From Polytrichum commune (taxonomy: Eukaryota > Streptophyta > Polytrichopsida > Polytrichales > Polytrichaceae), in NCBI GenBank assembly GCA_950295325.1, contig OX485805.1, positions 21,375,501-21,439,500 of the forward strand: a stretch of 64,000 nucleotides of DNA. Direction: 5' to 3'. Below the pieces are notes generated by a model. The model made no database searches, was not told the origin of the DNA, and worked only from the letters and a program-made list of their open reading frames with translations. A program made the translations under genes and the position numbers. Positions 32,786 through 43,454 of this stretch are shown here, in pieces. How positions within the stretch are numbered: position 1 is the stretch's first letter; each line of letters opens with the position of its first letter.

Positions 32786-32788
32786 TTA

Positions 32789-35700
32789 ATGCCAAGATTT
32801 TTCCTAACCTTCCTCTCTTTCTTCTATACGATTACCTCTTTAGGTCCACCTACCATTCTAATTTGGTCCCACTATAGAAGCCTTTGACCTTGATTTGATT
32901 AGGGTAAAAATAGAAAGATACATGCTATGTATAGTTTCTATTTGTTTCACCCGTTGTAGGTGTTGTGAAACTTTATCCTAAGTGCAAGGGTCTTGTCTTA
33001 AAACATGTTTTTCCATGTTTCTATTCTCACATCGATGCTTTCTTCTCTCTCTACTTAACATTATTTAGTCTTCTTGGTTCGTTTTAGCTCAAAATAGAGT
33101 GAACCTGGGAGCACTTCACAAGGATATGGGATTTGGCTTGGGTTGCATTAAACAATTGTGTAGAAGTATAAGTTGATGTTCAAGTGCAATTGGTCTCCCA
33201 TGGCCTGGCATCTGGGGCGAGTCCGGGTTGGGTATGTCATGGGGTCTAGCTTAATCAACTTTTGAGAGTGCCTAGCCTACAATAAGATTGCTTATTAAGT
33301 TGTCAAACACATATTGTAATTTATATGGAGATGTGTGTGTGTGTGTGTGTGTGTGTGTATCCAAACCTACTCAACTAGATTAAATTGCTTTCACTAACCT
33401 AAATCCGGCAACATCCAAGTTAAAAGCCTTGTGGGGGACAACGGCTGCATGGATGGGGCAAGGTGGACCCCAATTTGTGCGTGACATAGACCCGTGTTAT
33501 GGATAGCCCCAACCATTAATATCTAGATTCGCAGGGTCCATCACACACACTAGCCACTGTCCACACACATGCTAACCCCTATATTTTTAGCCTGACATTG
33601 TAGCTCAGTAGAATGACCTTCGGATTATGCAAGCATTAAGAGGTAGATGCACGGGTCCACCAATCTCAACCATGAGGCTAAATAATGTTATGTACACGTG
33701 AGAATGGGCGGTAGAATAAAACATCTCCACCCACACAATTGACACTCTTCCTCCATGTATTCGTCTCAATGCATGGCCAAAGACAGTAGTGACTACTTGT
33801 TGGTATTTGACCTTTGAAGTGCCATTTTAATTGACGAGATTGGATTGACCTAGTGTTCAATCAAATACCACCTCTAATGTGAGGTAGGAGCTTGATAGGT
33901 GAGATAAATGTGAGACATGGATTGCAACTGAACCTAGCTGAAGATACCTTACACACGTCTCTCTAACACAATAATGTATGTTTGGGTTGGCACGGGTATA
34001 GGTGAGGCCGGCTCCTCACATTTTGAACACCAGCAATAATGCATTGCTCATGTTTGAATGACCTTCTACTCTTGAAATATTACACTAGTGAAAGTTATTA
34101 TGTTGCTTTGACTATTGATTTGATGTATACACAAATTCCAAAATAGTAGTTGAGACATTGAGAATACCTTCTAGCAAATATCAAATGAGGCATGTAAGCC
34201 TACATATCACATCATTGCTTTATTACTTGCTTGTAACAATAATCATTGAGCATAGTATAGTCATGTGTTGAACTATCTTTTGAACGTAGTTGCCATAAGA
34301 GATGGATAATTGATACCAAGGTATGTATCATGACATTATAATACTTGGTTTGATACCTTTATGCCAACTCTTGCTACTAAACTTTGATTTGAAAGCAAAG
34401 AAATATAGGGGTGAAATTCCAATTAATGTTGTGTAGAACATAGCACTAAATACATGATCACAATATTAGATACTATGTTTAGTGATGCAATGGACTTGTG
34501 ATGAAAGAAAATCCCACCCACCCACCCTTGGTTCATTTTGATGAAGAATAAAAAGGAAAAGGCCTTTGAAAAGAGGAAGATCAAGCTTTGAGTTTGAAAT
34601 GGTTTGAAAAAAGACGAATTCATCTCTACTTATTAAGATTAATCTACTAAGCCATAGTCTTTTTGGGAAAAAAAATGTACTTCAAGCTCATTAGAAATCT
34701 ACATATACATGGAAAGTTATTACACTTACCATGAAACAAATGTACCATGATGGTAGATGAACATGTAAACTAACCAAAGTTGCAAACACAATTCACGTCA
34801 CTAACCCATGGTTAACATCTAGGGTTTTATGGGAACTTACCACGGTTAAGGTCTCCAATATAAACCCTTGACCCTAAATGAACCTCCTTTTTACCATTCA
34901 CGCAAATAAGTTGAGGTGCTCACATAGTTCATATTCACCGAGGTAGTAGACGCATCCTAAACGTGGAGTAGTTAGGTTAAATCACAAGAGGAGTAGTCTA
35001 CTTGGAGCTACACAATCATGTAGAAAAGAAATAAGTTTGAACATTCATATGTCATCTTGCAATGATTGAAGTAGTTTGAAATACCACAATGCATTTGAAT
35101 TTTGTTAATGATGAGTAACATGGATGACAATGGGGTCCTATTGTTATTTACCTCATGTACGTGACTGACCCTCAAATATTTGTTGGTTGGCGGCATGGGC
35201 ACATGTGAGGCAAGCCCTTCATCAACACGCATAATGTTGTATTGTGCTCAAGGGTTTTTATACAATGTTATTGAATGAAGTTACTAGGAACTTGTACCTT
35301 AGTAGGCATTCCATAGTTGTAAAGATAATGTTATATATGTTTTGTGGTGAAGCAAAGGGTGTTTGCTTGAACTTTTAAGGTGCGAGACATTCATACTCAA
35401 ACCCTTATTGTTGGATATTATTGAAAAATAGAAACCCTAGGTATGTTATACATTCTTGCAAAGCAGCTTAGCCCAATACACAACATGTGGATACCTCACC
35501 ATACACATACTTAGCTATATTTGAAAACAAATATACCTTACCATCCAAGCAAGTATGTACTTTGTTACAAATATGAATATTGAAAAAGAAGTGATAGTCT
35601 AGGGTCCCACCCACCCTTGCATTACAATGAAGAAGAGTTTGAAGGATTTGGCTTGTAAAAAAAGGAAGTTCAAGCTTTGATGTTTTTTTGAAAGTGGATT

Positions 35701-36439
35701 CTCTCTCTTCCTCCAATGTCATCTACATAAATTTTGCTAGGTGGTATGAGAATATTTTGTGACTATGGTAGGCTTGATTGGATGGAAACCACGGGGGGAC
35801 TTCAACATGACTTCTCCAATTGCTCGACAAAATACTTTGGAATGGTTTGATTTTGATTGGCGTTGAAGAAGATGATTGCGCATAAAATCAATCAATGTGA
35901 CACGCGATTTCATTCTAGAACTTACACGATCACGGTATTGTTTCCACGGGTAGATCACTCTAAGGCATTTTTGTGCACCACGTGCGGCTGGGGTTTTTTT
36001 TTTGTTTTGGGGCTATTTACCTTCAAGGGCTGAATTAAAGCCTCCCTATAATTACTTAAATTTCAAAAATGGCCCATTTGTTTGCACCCTTCAATTACTT
36101 ATATTGTCCAAGTCATTGCAATTTTTTGTACTCTATATTCCTTTTAAGCCATTTTTGGACAAACGAAAATCCCAATTATCATCCATCCCCGCGAGTCCTA
36201 AACCCATTTACATACCATACTAAACATACCTTCTAGGATCCTTATCTTCAGCCCCTATATTAATTTTACAAAAAAATAATGGCCCACGTTTTATGTCCAT
36301 CTAACTTACTTATAATGAGATTGTCTACATTTAATGGCCCCTTCATTATTTGGAATTCCTTTATAATTTTTATTTCAAATGATTTTAATCCTCTCTATAT
36401 TATGCCGCACGTCGTTTTTAAAATGCACCAAGTGATCTA
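32789..36439. other. Unassigned AT-rich DNA
   Basis: A (GT)n microsatellite lies at 33,331-33,358. No gene, RNA or bounded transposon is supported. Short minus-strand frames near 34,500, 35,100, 35,600 and 35,850 lack motifs. Confidence 0.5.
33331..33358. repeat. (GT)n microsatellite
   Basis: About 14 uninterrupted GT units. Confidence 0.95.
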
Positions 36440-36835
36440 CCCGTGATTGTTTCTCTTCTATCTTGGACATTTGAGGATTAAAATACACCTATATTTGAGT
36501 GACATTTGGTTTAATGTGGCGTTAAAAACAAATACCAAAAGAAACCCGTGTTTAATAGAAATTGGACTATATGGTTAGATTATGATAACCAATCATTTAG
36601 GCTCAATAGTCAACAGAATTTCGGGACCTATATGACCATTTAATGAGCCAAAAATCTTTGATTTGATAACGAAGCTATTCATATGAGTAATAGAAATTAC
36701 GAGGAACGCGGCTATGTTCACAATCTTTATTTGCTAATCACTCGTACTAAGTTAATTGAGTGTTTAATATCCTAGGAATCGTGGGCGAGTCGGGAAAAGT
36801 AACCATTTAAGACCCATCTACCTTCACGATGTCCT
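36440..36835 (+). mobile_element. Dispersed AGGTA-ended element (subfamily B), plus copy
   Basis: It contains CACCTATATTTGAGTGACAT, AAACAAATACCAAAAGAAAC, AGATTATGATAACCAATCAT and GAATCGTGGGCGAGTCGGG, and ends AACCATTTAAGACCCATCTA then CCTT. The right end is identical in form to the window-start copy. It is non-coding. Confidence 0.6.
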
Positions 36836-38029
36836 TCCACATGCATGAAAACAAGAGGAAATAGCCGAGTCCAGCTAGGCCCCCTAGAAATTGGAGGGTG
36901 GTGAGCTTGCACCAACTTTATAGAGGCCCACATATGGTATAATTGATGATATTAATAACTCAAACACTTAGATCGGATGGTTCCATCTCAACTTCATCAC
37001 AATTATTTATGCTAAATATATTTGCTCTAGAGTCCAATACTGAATTTGAAATTAAAGTCCAAGAAGCCACAAGACTTGTGGCCTTTGGGACTAGAAGTAC
37101 ATCATGGTGGGGTCAAAATGGCTAATTTTTTTAGAGTGATGGAATGCAACGATCTAGTTGGTGGAAAGATTTGGGACTACCGACCGTTGTATTCTGAAAC
37201 ATGGAAGGAGACTCATCATTAATGGAGTTGTAGAATGGACATTCCAACACAAAATTGAGTGCCATTTTCAACTGCATTGTACCAACAAAAGTGGAGCAAA
37301 AAAGAATAGAAAAATGAACATCAGTATTTATCACTAATGTGAATTTGAGCCCCATGGCCCAACCTTGTTAGGTTAGGTTAGGACTCTAAGAAATAAGGTC
37401 AATAGTTTTACTATAGGCATTTTAGTGACATTTTTATGGAAATTGTACTTGGATGAAAGAAGTGAAGCATGAATGGAGTTAAGTGGTTAGATAATCATGG
37501 GATGAAGAGCCCTTCGTTGCTTGGAACTATCATCTTCCCGGCCTTGCTTATAGAAGCAAGGTAAGCCGAGGTAGGCATGCATTTTCTTTATGTAGTTTGA
37601 GCATCTCAATATACTTAATCAATATGTCTCCTTCGACACATGGATTGTTTGAGGCTACATTTAAAATAAATTTTGTGAACTGAAAGCAATTGCCACAAGG
37701 ATTCTAGGATTGTTGCTTTGTGATCAAGTTCACTGTTTATCTTTGAGTATGAGTTATGCGTCAACGGTGATGGCCGGCTAAATAAACTAAAACAAAATAA
37801 AAAGTGAGCTCGTATCTAGGTTCTGGCATGAATGTGAGCCCATTAACTGTATGTTGATCACGGTTAACTATGATGTGATATAATGTGTTATGACTCCTTT
37901 GGGAAGTGGGCTCTAGTAGTAGAGTAGTTGTCCCAAGTTCATGGGGGGACGGGTGCTTGTTTGTTATCGAGTTCTCTTTTGTTTAAGACTAGGTGTGTGA
38001 GATATTTGATGGCGTTTTGGTGTATGCTT
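36836..38029. other. Unassigned DNA with a micro-element relative
   Basis: At about 37,825-37,895, GGCATGAATGTGAGCCCATT and TGTTGATCACGGTTAACTAT, ending in GTGTTATGACTCC, match the nested micro-element at 23,905-23,985. Otherwise no gene or bounded repeat is seen. Confidence 0.5.
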
Positions 38030-38655
38030 TTCATGAGGGTTTTAATATTTGATTTTGGAATATTTAGGTTGGCGAGTTTTTTTAATGTAGTGTTCGTGTA
38101 TGGCTCTTCTCACCCCAACTATGATGGTAATAAGGGGGTTGGTTTTCCATCCATTATTTTGTATGGTGTTATTTAGTGGGTCATATTTGATGTGTTTTTG
38201 TTTGAGGGCTTGGTCAAGGAGTCTATCATGACAATATGTGAATTCTATGAGTTGGAGTGTGAGTGTAGGGAGGGTGATATTGGTGTTTGTAATTGGTTTG
38301 GGGTTCCTATCATGCATAGGATGTCCGGTTTTAGTTTTTCTTGGCATTTGCATGTTGTGTGTGTGCATGTGCATTTGAGGAGCCATTCCGGGATTATTGA
38401 GTCAAGTGGTTTGTTGTTGAAGTTGCATGTAGTGGTCAGTGTGAAATACCAGGTAGTTTTGATGGCTTGTAGTGTTTGGGCAATGAGGTGTATTGCTTTG
38501 TTATGACGTGATATTCTTAGACCTTTCATGTATGGGTTCTCACGTGTTGATAGAAGGTGTGGCCATGTGTCTCTGTCATTATTAAGGCATAAGGTGCAAT
38601 TGGGGTTTTGGTAGGTGAGGAGCCAAAAGATATTTATTCTATGGTTTTCCATGTA
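38030..38655 (-). pseudogene. LINE-like reverse-transcriptase C-terminal relic, copy 1
   Basis: On the minus strand from 38,652 the frame reads QNPNCTLCLNNDRDTWPHLL, then RISRHNKAIHLIAQTL, IIPEWLLKCTCTHTTCKC and LKPDILCMIGTPN. After a frame change come IEFTYCHDRL, KYDPLNNTIQNNGWKTNPLI and GVRRAIHEHYIKK. A Cys/His cluster followed by RHN and a terminal basic region is typical of the end of non-LTR retrotransposon ORF2. Frames shift several times, so it is dead. Such truncated 3' parts are the usual form of old LINE copies. The exact clade is unknown. Confidence 0.55.
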
Positions 38656-40059
38656 TTGGGATTATATGAATTTTAGAGTTTGGGTAATTTGGGTGTCGGT
38701 TACACCCTCGGCTTTCCAAAATTGATTAGAGACATTGCAAAGTGACATAGGTAATGAATACATCTTGAGAAAGTGACAACATGATCAAACCATTGTTTGA
38801 GAGTTGAGAGCTCTTCAGGGTAAGGAAAAAAAAAGCATTGGATAGCTTAATTTGAGAGTAAGTAATTGAAACTATTAGTAAAGTGTATAATGAAACCATA
38901 AATATTGAAGAGCATATGTAAAACCATTGGCTGAAGAAGATATTAATGCAAAGCGTCACATAAACTATAGTCAATCAAAACCTTAAGAGAGAGAAAGACT
39001 CTGAGTGACTGAGTCAAAATAAAACCTAAACATATTAAGAGGATGATGGAGAAATCAACTACTGTCGATTAAGAATAAAAGAGTTGCCATGTGATATGGC
39101 GAGATAGAGAAGCACCAAGGGTTAGCAAAGGAGAGGAACCACTTGAGTGTAGTTATGTCAAGTGAAAAAACATATTCAGTGTGAAGGAGAGGGAAGGTTA
39201 AAAATTAATCCGAGACATAGGCCACTTGATTTATTGTTGCAACCTATAAAGGGTGGAAGACAAGACATGTCCTAATATTAAATTTGTAATTATAGTTGAA
39301 CGAAGGAGTATAGTATTGATTGTGGGTTTGTGGAGATTGAGTTTGATGAACCCCATTACCAACTGAAGATGATGAGAATAGACTTATGATGACTTGAGTA
39401 ATTGTGGCAATATAGATAGGAGAGTTATGGTTTAGCACCTAGCAAAGATTGAACTTTGGTTCATCAAGAAGATTTAGGCATGAGTTGTCATTGGGTTAAG
39501 TAGGAACCATAGATTGATACCCATTCTAGGAACTATGATCTATGATCCATGAGAGTGAATTGCAAGTTAACCATATTAGGTTCAGTCTTGTTTGTTATCA
39601 TATTGATGCAGGTTGTGCAAGGCAATCAAACTATAGCTTGATCATTGTTCTAGCTATTAATTGCATACTTAATAAGTAAATTGCCATTAAATGCTTTACC
39701 ATGAAGAATTGGAAACTTACAAACCATAGTCAAAAGACAAGATATAATGAAACATTGAATTTGAGGTCCTCTGAGGAACCCTTGGAAGAAAGAAGAGTAG
39801 AAGAGATGTCAGTTGTGTTTTTAAAGTGAAATATCAACCATTTTGACTAATTATTAAAATGTCAAGTGACAAATGCTTGTTAAAGACATCAATTATGCCT
39901 TTGTTGAGGGTTTGTACCTTGGGTTATGGTTATTTTAAATCAAAGCAAAAACCTTACTACAAGTCCCCTTGTTACAAGGTTGGGTTTACTGCCTACCTTG
40001 TGGTAGGTGGGCCCTATATAGTAGCGCAAACAAAAAAAATGTTTAAGAGGAGTGGTTAT
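38656..40059. other. Unassigned AT-rich DNA
   Basis: Short frames on both strands lack motifs. No bounded repeat is evident. Confidence 0.5.
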
Positions 40060-41064
40060 CCCTAGGGGGGCATTACGGGTTTGCTTGTTGTTTAGTTTCT
40101 GTTTTTTAATAAAAGGCCAGTGAGGTGTTTGATGGCTATCTGGTGGATATTTTGCATGGGGTAATTTATGGATGTTTTAGGTCTCTAGAGAGGTTTTAGT
40201 GTTTCTATGTTGTTTTTGTATATAGCACCTCTAACACTTGCGGTAATGATATTTAGGGATTCAACTTTCCATCTTGGGCTCGGATTGCATTTGTCGATTG
40301 GATGTATTTGTCTTGTTTGGCTTTGATGGCATGGCTGGGGGCTCTATCGTGTGTGAGCGTAAATTACTTGATTTGTATGCTAAGGTCTAATGAGGGGATT
40401 AATAATTTGGTTTGATTGATTTATGTACCTTGTATGTATAGGATGTTGGGTTGTAGTTATGTTAGGCATTTGCATTTAAGATGCCAAGGTGGAATGGTGA
40501 TGTTTTGTGGTGTATTGTTTTCAAGTCATGCGTTGGTGAGTGTGTAGTGCCTTTTGTGGATGCATGATTTGAGTAGGTTGGCCAGTTGGTGGGTGGTGGC
40601 ATTGTGCCTTGCGTTCCGAAGTCCTTGGAGGAATTTTATTTTGCACATGGAAGTAGGCAAAACCAAATTCTATGTCATTACTATGGCATAATGTACAGTT
40701 TAGGTTTGTATAAATGTGGGGCTAGAACATATTTTTTTGGAAGTCGCCCAATGTGTGTTGGGCGAATCACAATTTTAGGGTTTGTGTTATTTGGGCGTCT
40801 ATGGTATGGGAGGTTTTATAGAAGTGGTTTGAAAGTTTTTAGTCAATTTGTACATTGTTAAGCCATTTCTCGGAGTATTGTAGATTGTGGGTTGCTTGTG
40901 AGGAAGTCTGCTACTTCGTTACAAAAGTGGTGCATATTGTTATCCCTAGGTATGGGGATGGTTGACCACCGGCTAGTTTCTATGACGAGTCTATGATGTG
41001 AGGTGCAGTAAGCAACAAATGAACATTGATTTTGTGGAAATGTAAGAATACAACACAATGACAC
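40060..41064 (-). pseudogene. LINE-like reverse-transcriptase C-terminal relic, copy 2
   Basis: This is a more decayed paralogue of the segment at 38,030-38,655 in the same orientation. Minus-strand readings include RNARHNATTHQLANLLK (near 40,620), IPPWHLKCKC and, further down, HQTPHWPF with LNNKQT, equivalent to RHNKAIHLIAQTL, IPEWLLKCTC and the terminal basic part of copy 1. The segment 41,064-40,858 (CSFVAYCTSHHRLVIETSRW) is open and in the expected upstream position. Many frameshifts make it non-functional. Confidence 0.5.
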
Positions 41065-41594
41065 TCAATTTACCTTGAGCATGGGTTGGGATGAAGTACA
41101 CTACAAAGAAATAGAATGGATTCAAAATACGAACTTAACAAAATAAGTAGCACATGACATAAGACTAGCAACTAGATGAACCGATAGCTAGAACCGGAAT
41201 AGGTAGGAGTTGTCATGAGCTCCCCACCCACACAGTTGATACACATGCACCGAGTTTGAAGCAAGTATAGTTTGTAACGACTATACTTTGCTATAATTGC
41301 CCATCTTTTATGATTGCCATGATTCTTACAATTCCACAAGTCACCAAATTCAACCTTCAATTTGGTGCCCCTATTACATCTTGATCTCCAAGCACTCGCT
41401 ACATATTCTCAGGTCCCCATAACCGATTGCTCATCCAAGAGTACAAGGGTTATTAGAAATCGTCATAACTTTTCATTCATGGAGACACAATAACACAAGC
41501 TAATTGGTTATGACCGAAACCAACTCCCCCACTCCCGCGGCTTGTCATCCACTCCCCTCTAATCGCTTATCAAGTCCATAACAACTTGCGAGGG
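41065..41594. other. Unassigned DNA
   Basis: No gene, RNA or bounded repeat is supported. Confidence 0.5.
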
Positions 41595-41955
41595 CATAAG
41601 GTAGACGTGCCTAAACCAAACACACTGATAATCTAAAGATCTAGATTCGAGTGGTATGTGATTAGGCGTGGACCCAATAATTGACACCAAAAGAGACATA
41701 TTTTTGAGAGAGATTAAACTATGTGCTCATAATAATCAACCTGATTTGGGGATACCTATGTGACCACTTAATGGGCACATAAACACTCACTTTGATAAAG
41801 AGCAAGATACTCGTACGAGCTCTAATCATTACGAGGCAAATGCCTACATGTACGATTTGGATTTGCTCATCATCTTGCACTCATTGCATGATGCATATCC
41901 TACACCAAGTGGGTGCACACAAAGAAAAGTATCCATCTAAGACACGTCTACCTCA
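41595..41955 (+). mobile_element. Dispersed AGGTA-ended element (subfamily B), plus copy
   Basis: The left end is AAGGTAGACGTGCCTAAACC. The right end is CATCTAAGACACGTCTACCT, so the termini are inverted repeats (AGGTAGACGTG on both). The interior follows the 36,440 and 48,548 copies. It is about 360 bp and non-coding. Confidence 0.6.
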
Positions 41956-43396
41956 ATAATGCTCCATGCATATGGCTGCAACAGAGCTTGGGAGTTCTTC
42001 TTCTTCTTCTTCTTTTAAAAAATTATAATCAATTTTTTAAATTTGCTTTTCCTTTCTTCCTTTCTTCCTTTCCTTCTCCCCTCCAAGACATCAACAGTGT
42101 ATGCTCATACACCCACAAATCATGGGTGTGTGTGTGTCAGGAGGTGCAGAACGTTCCGTGTCCATCATAACCAGCTCTCACATGTTTGTAGGGAAACTAC
42201 TGAATGAGTTAAAGCCAAAGTCATCTTCCGGAGTGCGGCCTTCTATACATAGAGACGAGAAAACTTATTAGTGAGGATATTGACGGTGCACGAACGGGGA
42301 TAAGCTTCAGGAAAGTTGATCATGGCTTTTTCTTCACTTACAGCCACTGTTGACGTCCCACGGTGGGTTCGGGGAAAACCGACGGCTAGTTCATTATCAG
42401 CCGATGGATTTCCCCTCATGCCCGGTCCAAATTTCCAACCATCGGATGGCAATCCGACTGTAATTTCAATCCTCCGGCAATTAGCCGATGGACCATAAAA
42501 TGTCTCGGAAATGTAGCCGATTCTTCTTGTGAGTTACTGGATTTCAGCCGGAAGCATCCAAAGCGCTATTTGTCTGGGGCATCTGATGATGCACTCGAGG
42601 AAGTACCCTAAACCTTAAACTTTTTGAATTATGCAACCTTTCCATGACCAAATCCAATTGCTTCTATGAAGAATTGGGGGACCCTTGGCCTTCAAGCGGT
42701 GAAGGCATTGCTAGGTTCAATTCCTGCCAAGGATATTAACTCTTCAAATTTAAAGTTTTGAACATGCCTTTCTTTTCACTTATTCAAGATTTTGTACTAA
42801 GAAATGATTTCTAATAACTTTTCATACATTATTTAAACAATTAGCGCCGATATGAATTCCATTTAATCGTATATTGGCCGATGAAAATATGAAAATATAG
42901 GCAATTGGCCGATTGACTTTACAAAAGACCGGCTGTTGCCGATGTAAATTGGAAAAAAATCCGACCCTTCGTAGCAACTACCGGCAATTAGCCACACAGG
43001 CTTCAAAAACTTCCCGAACTCTGATGACTCCCACCGTCACCTGATCATAAGCCCCGCCCGCCCGCCGAAGGTGCACGACTCCTGGAGAATCTCGGAACGG
43101 GAATAATTATTATTCCCGCATTCAATACCATTGCAGTTCATGCAAGGTTCTTCAATCTCCAACATGAATCTCGGTGTGCCGTCGGCGGCAGCGGCCGGGT
43201 GAAGATATCATATTAGGTCTACGCCTCTAGCCTAGTACCACACAACACTCGAATGCAAGTGTCACTCTTGATAAATAAATCAATCACCAAAGCAAACCCA
43301 CACCGACCTTACTTGCAACTTACCACTATTTGGCGAATCCTGCTAAGGTAGAGGTGGCAATTTCCGTGCGGGTCCTAAAGTCGACCCCTATGTCGG
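41956..43396. other. Unassigned, GC-richer stretch with repeated GCCGAT motifs
   Basis: From about 42,340 to 42,990, variants of GCCGATGG, GCCGATT and TCCGAC recur a dozen or so times in both orientations. Opposing open frames at 42,243-42,498 overlap and are not called. A (TTC)n stretch is near 41,998-42,015. Confidence 0.45.
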
Positions 43397-43454
43397 AAGC
43401 ACCTTTCTAGGTGCTTTTACCTGGGTTTACAAAAGCACCTATCAAGGTGCTTTT
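43397..43454. repeat. Twin tandem hairpins sharing the word AGGTGCTTTT
   Basis: The first hairpin has AAGCACCT (43,397-43,404), loop TTCT, then AGGTGCTT. The second has AAAAGCACCT (43,431-43,440), loop ATCA, then AGGTGCTTTT (43,445-43,454). Both stems are perfect. The 3' half of the first can also pair with the 5' half of the second, so two alternative folds exist. Function is unknown. Confidence 0.8.

Larger units (their letters stand above)
25268..32788. mobile_element. Complete PIF/Harbinger DNA transposon with TTA target duplication
   Basis: TTA at 25,268-25,270 and 32,786-32,788 brackets a 7,515-bp element (25,271-32,785). The left end starts GGGCCTGGCCGCACCC. The right end, inverted, starts with a G run and GGCCACACCC. 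Weaker inverted similarity continues about 120 bp inward, to GCACAGGAGGGGGGGCC on the left and GCACAGGGGGGGCCC on the right. A 3-bp TWA duplication, a DDE transposase of the DDE_Tnp_4 class and a Myb/SANT-like partner define PIF/Harbinger elements. Both frames are open. By eye, the element is clearly GC-richer than both flanks. The large ends hold introns and leader exons rather than extra genes. It looks recent and possibly active. Confidence 0.9.
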
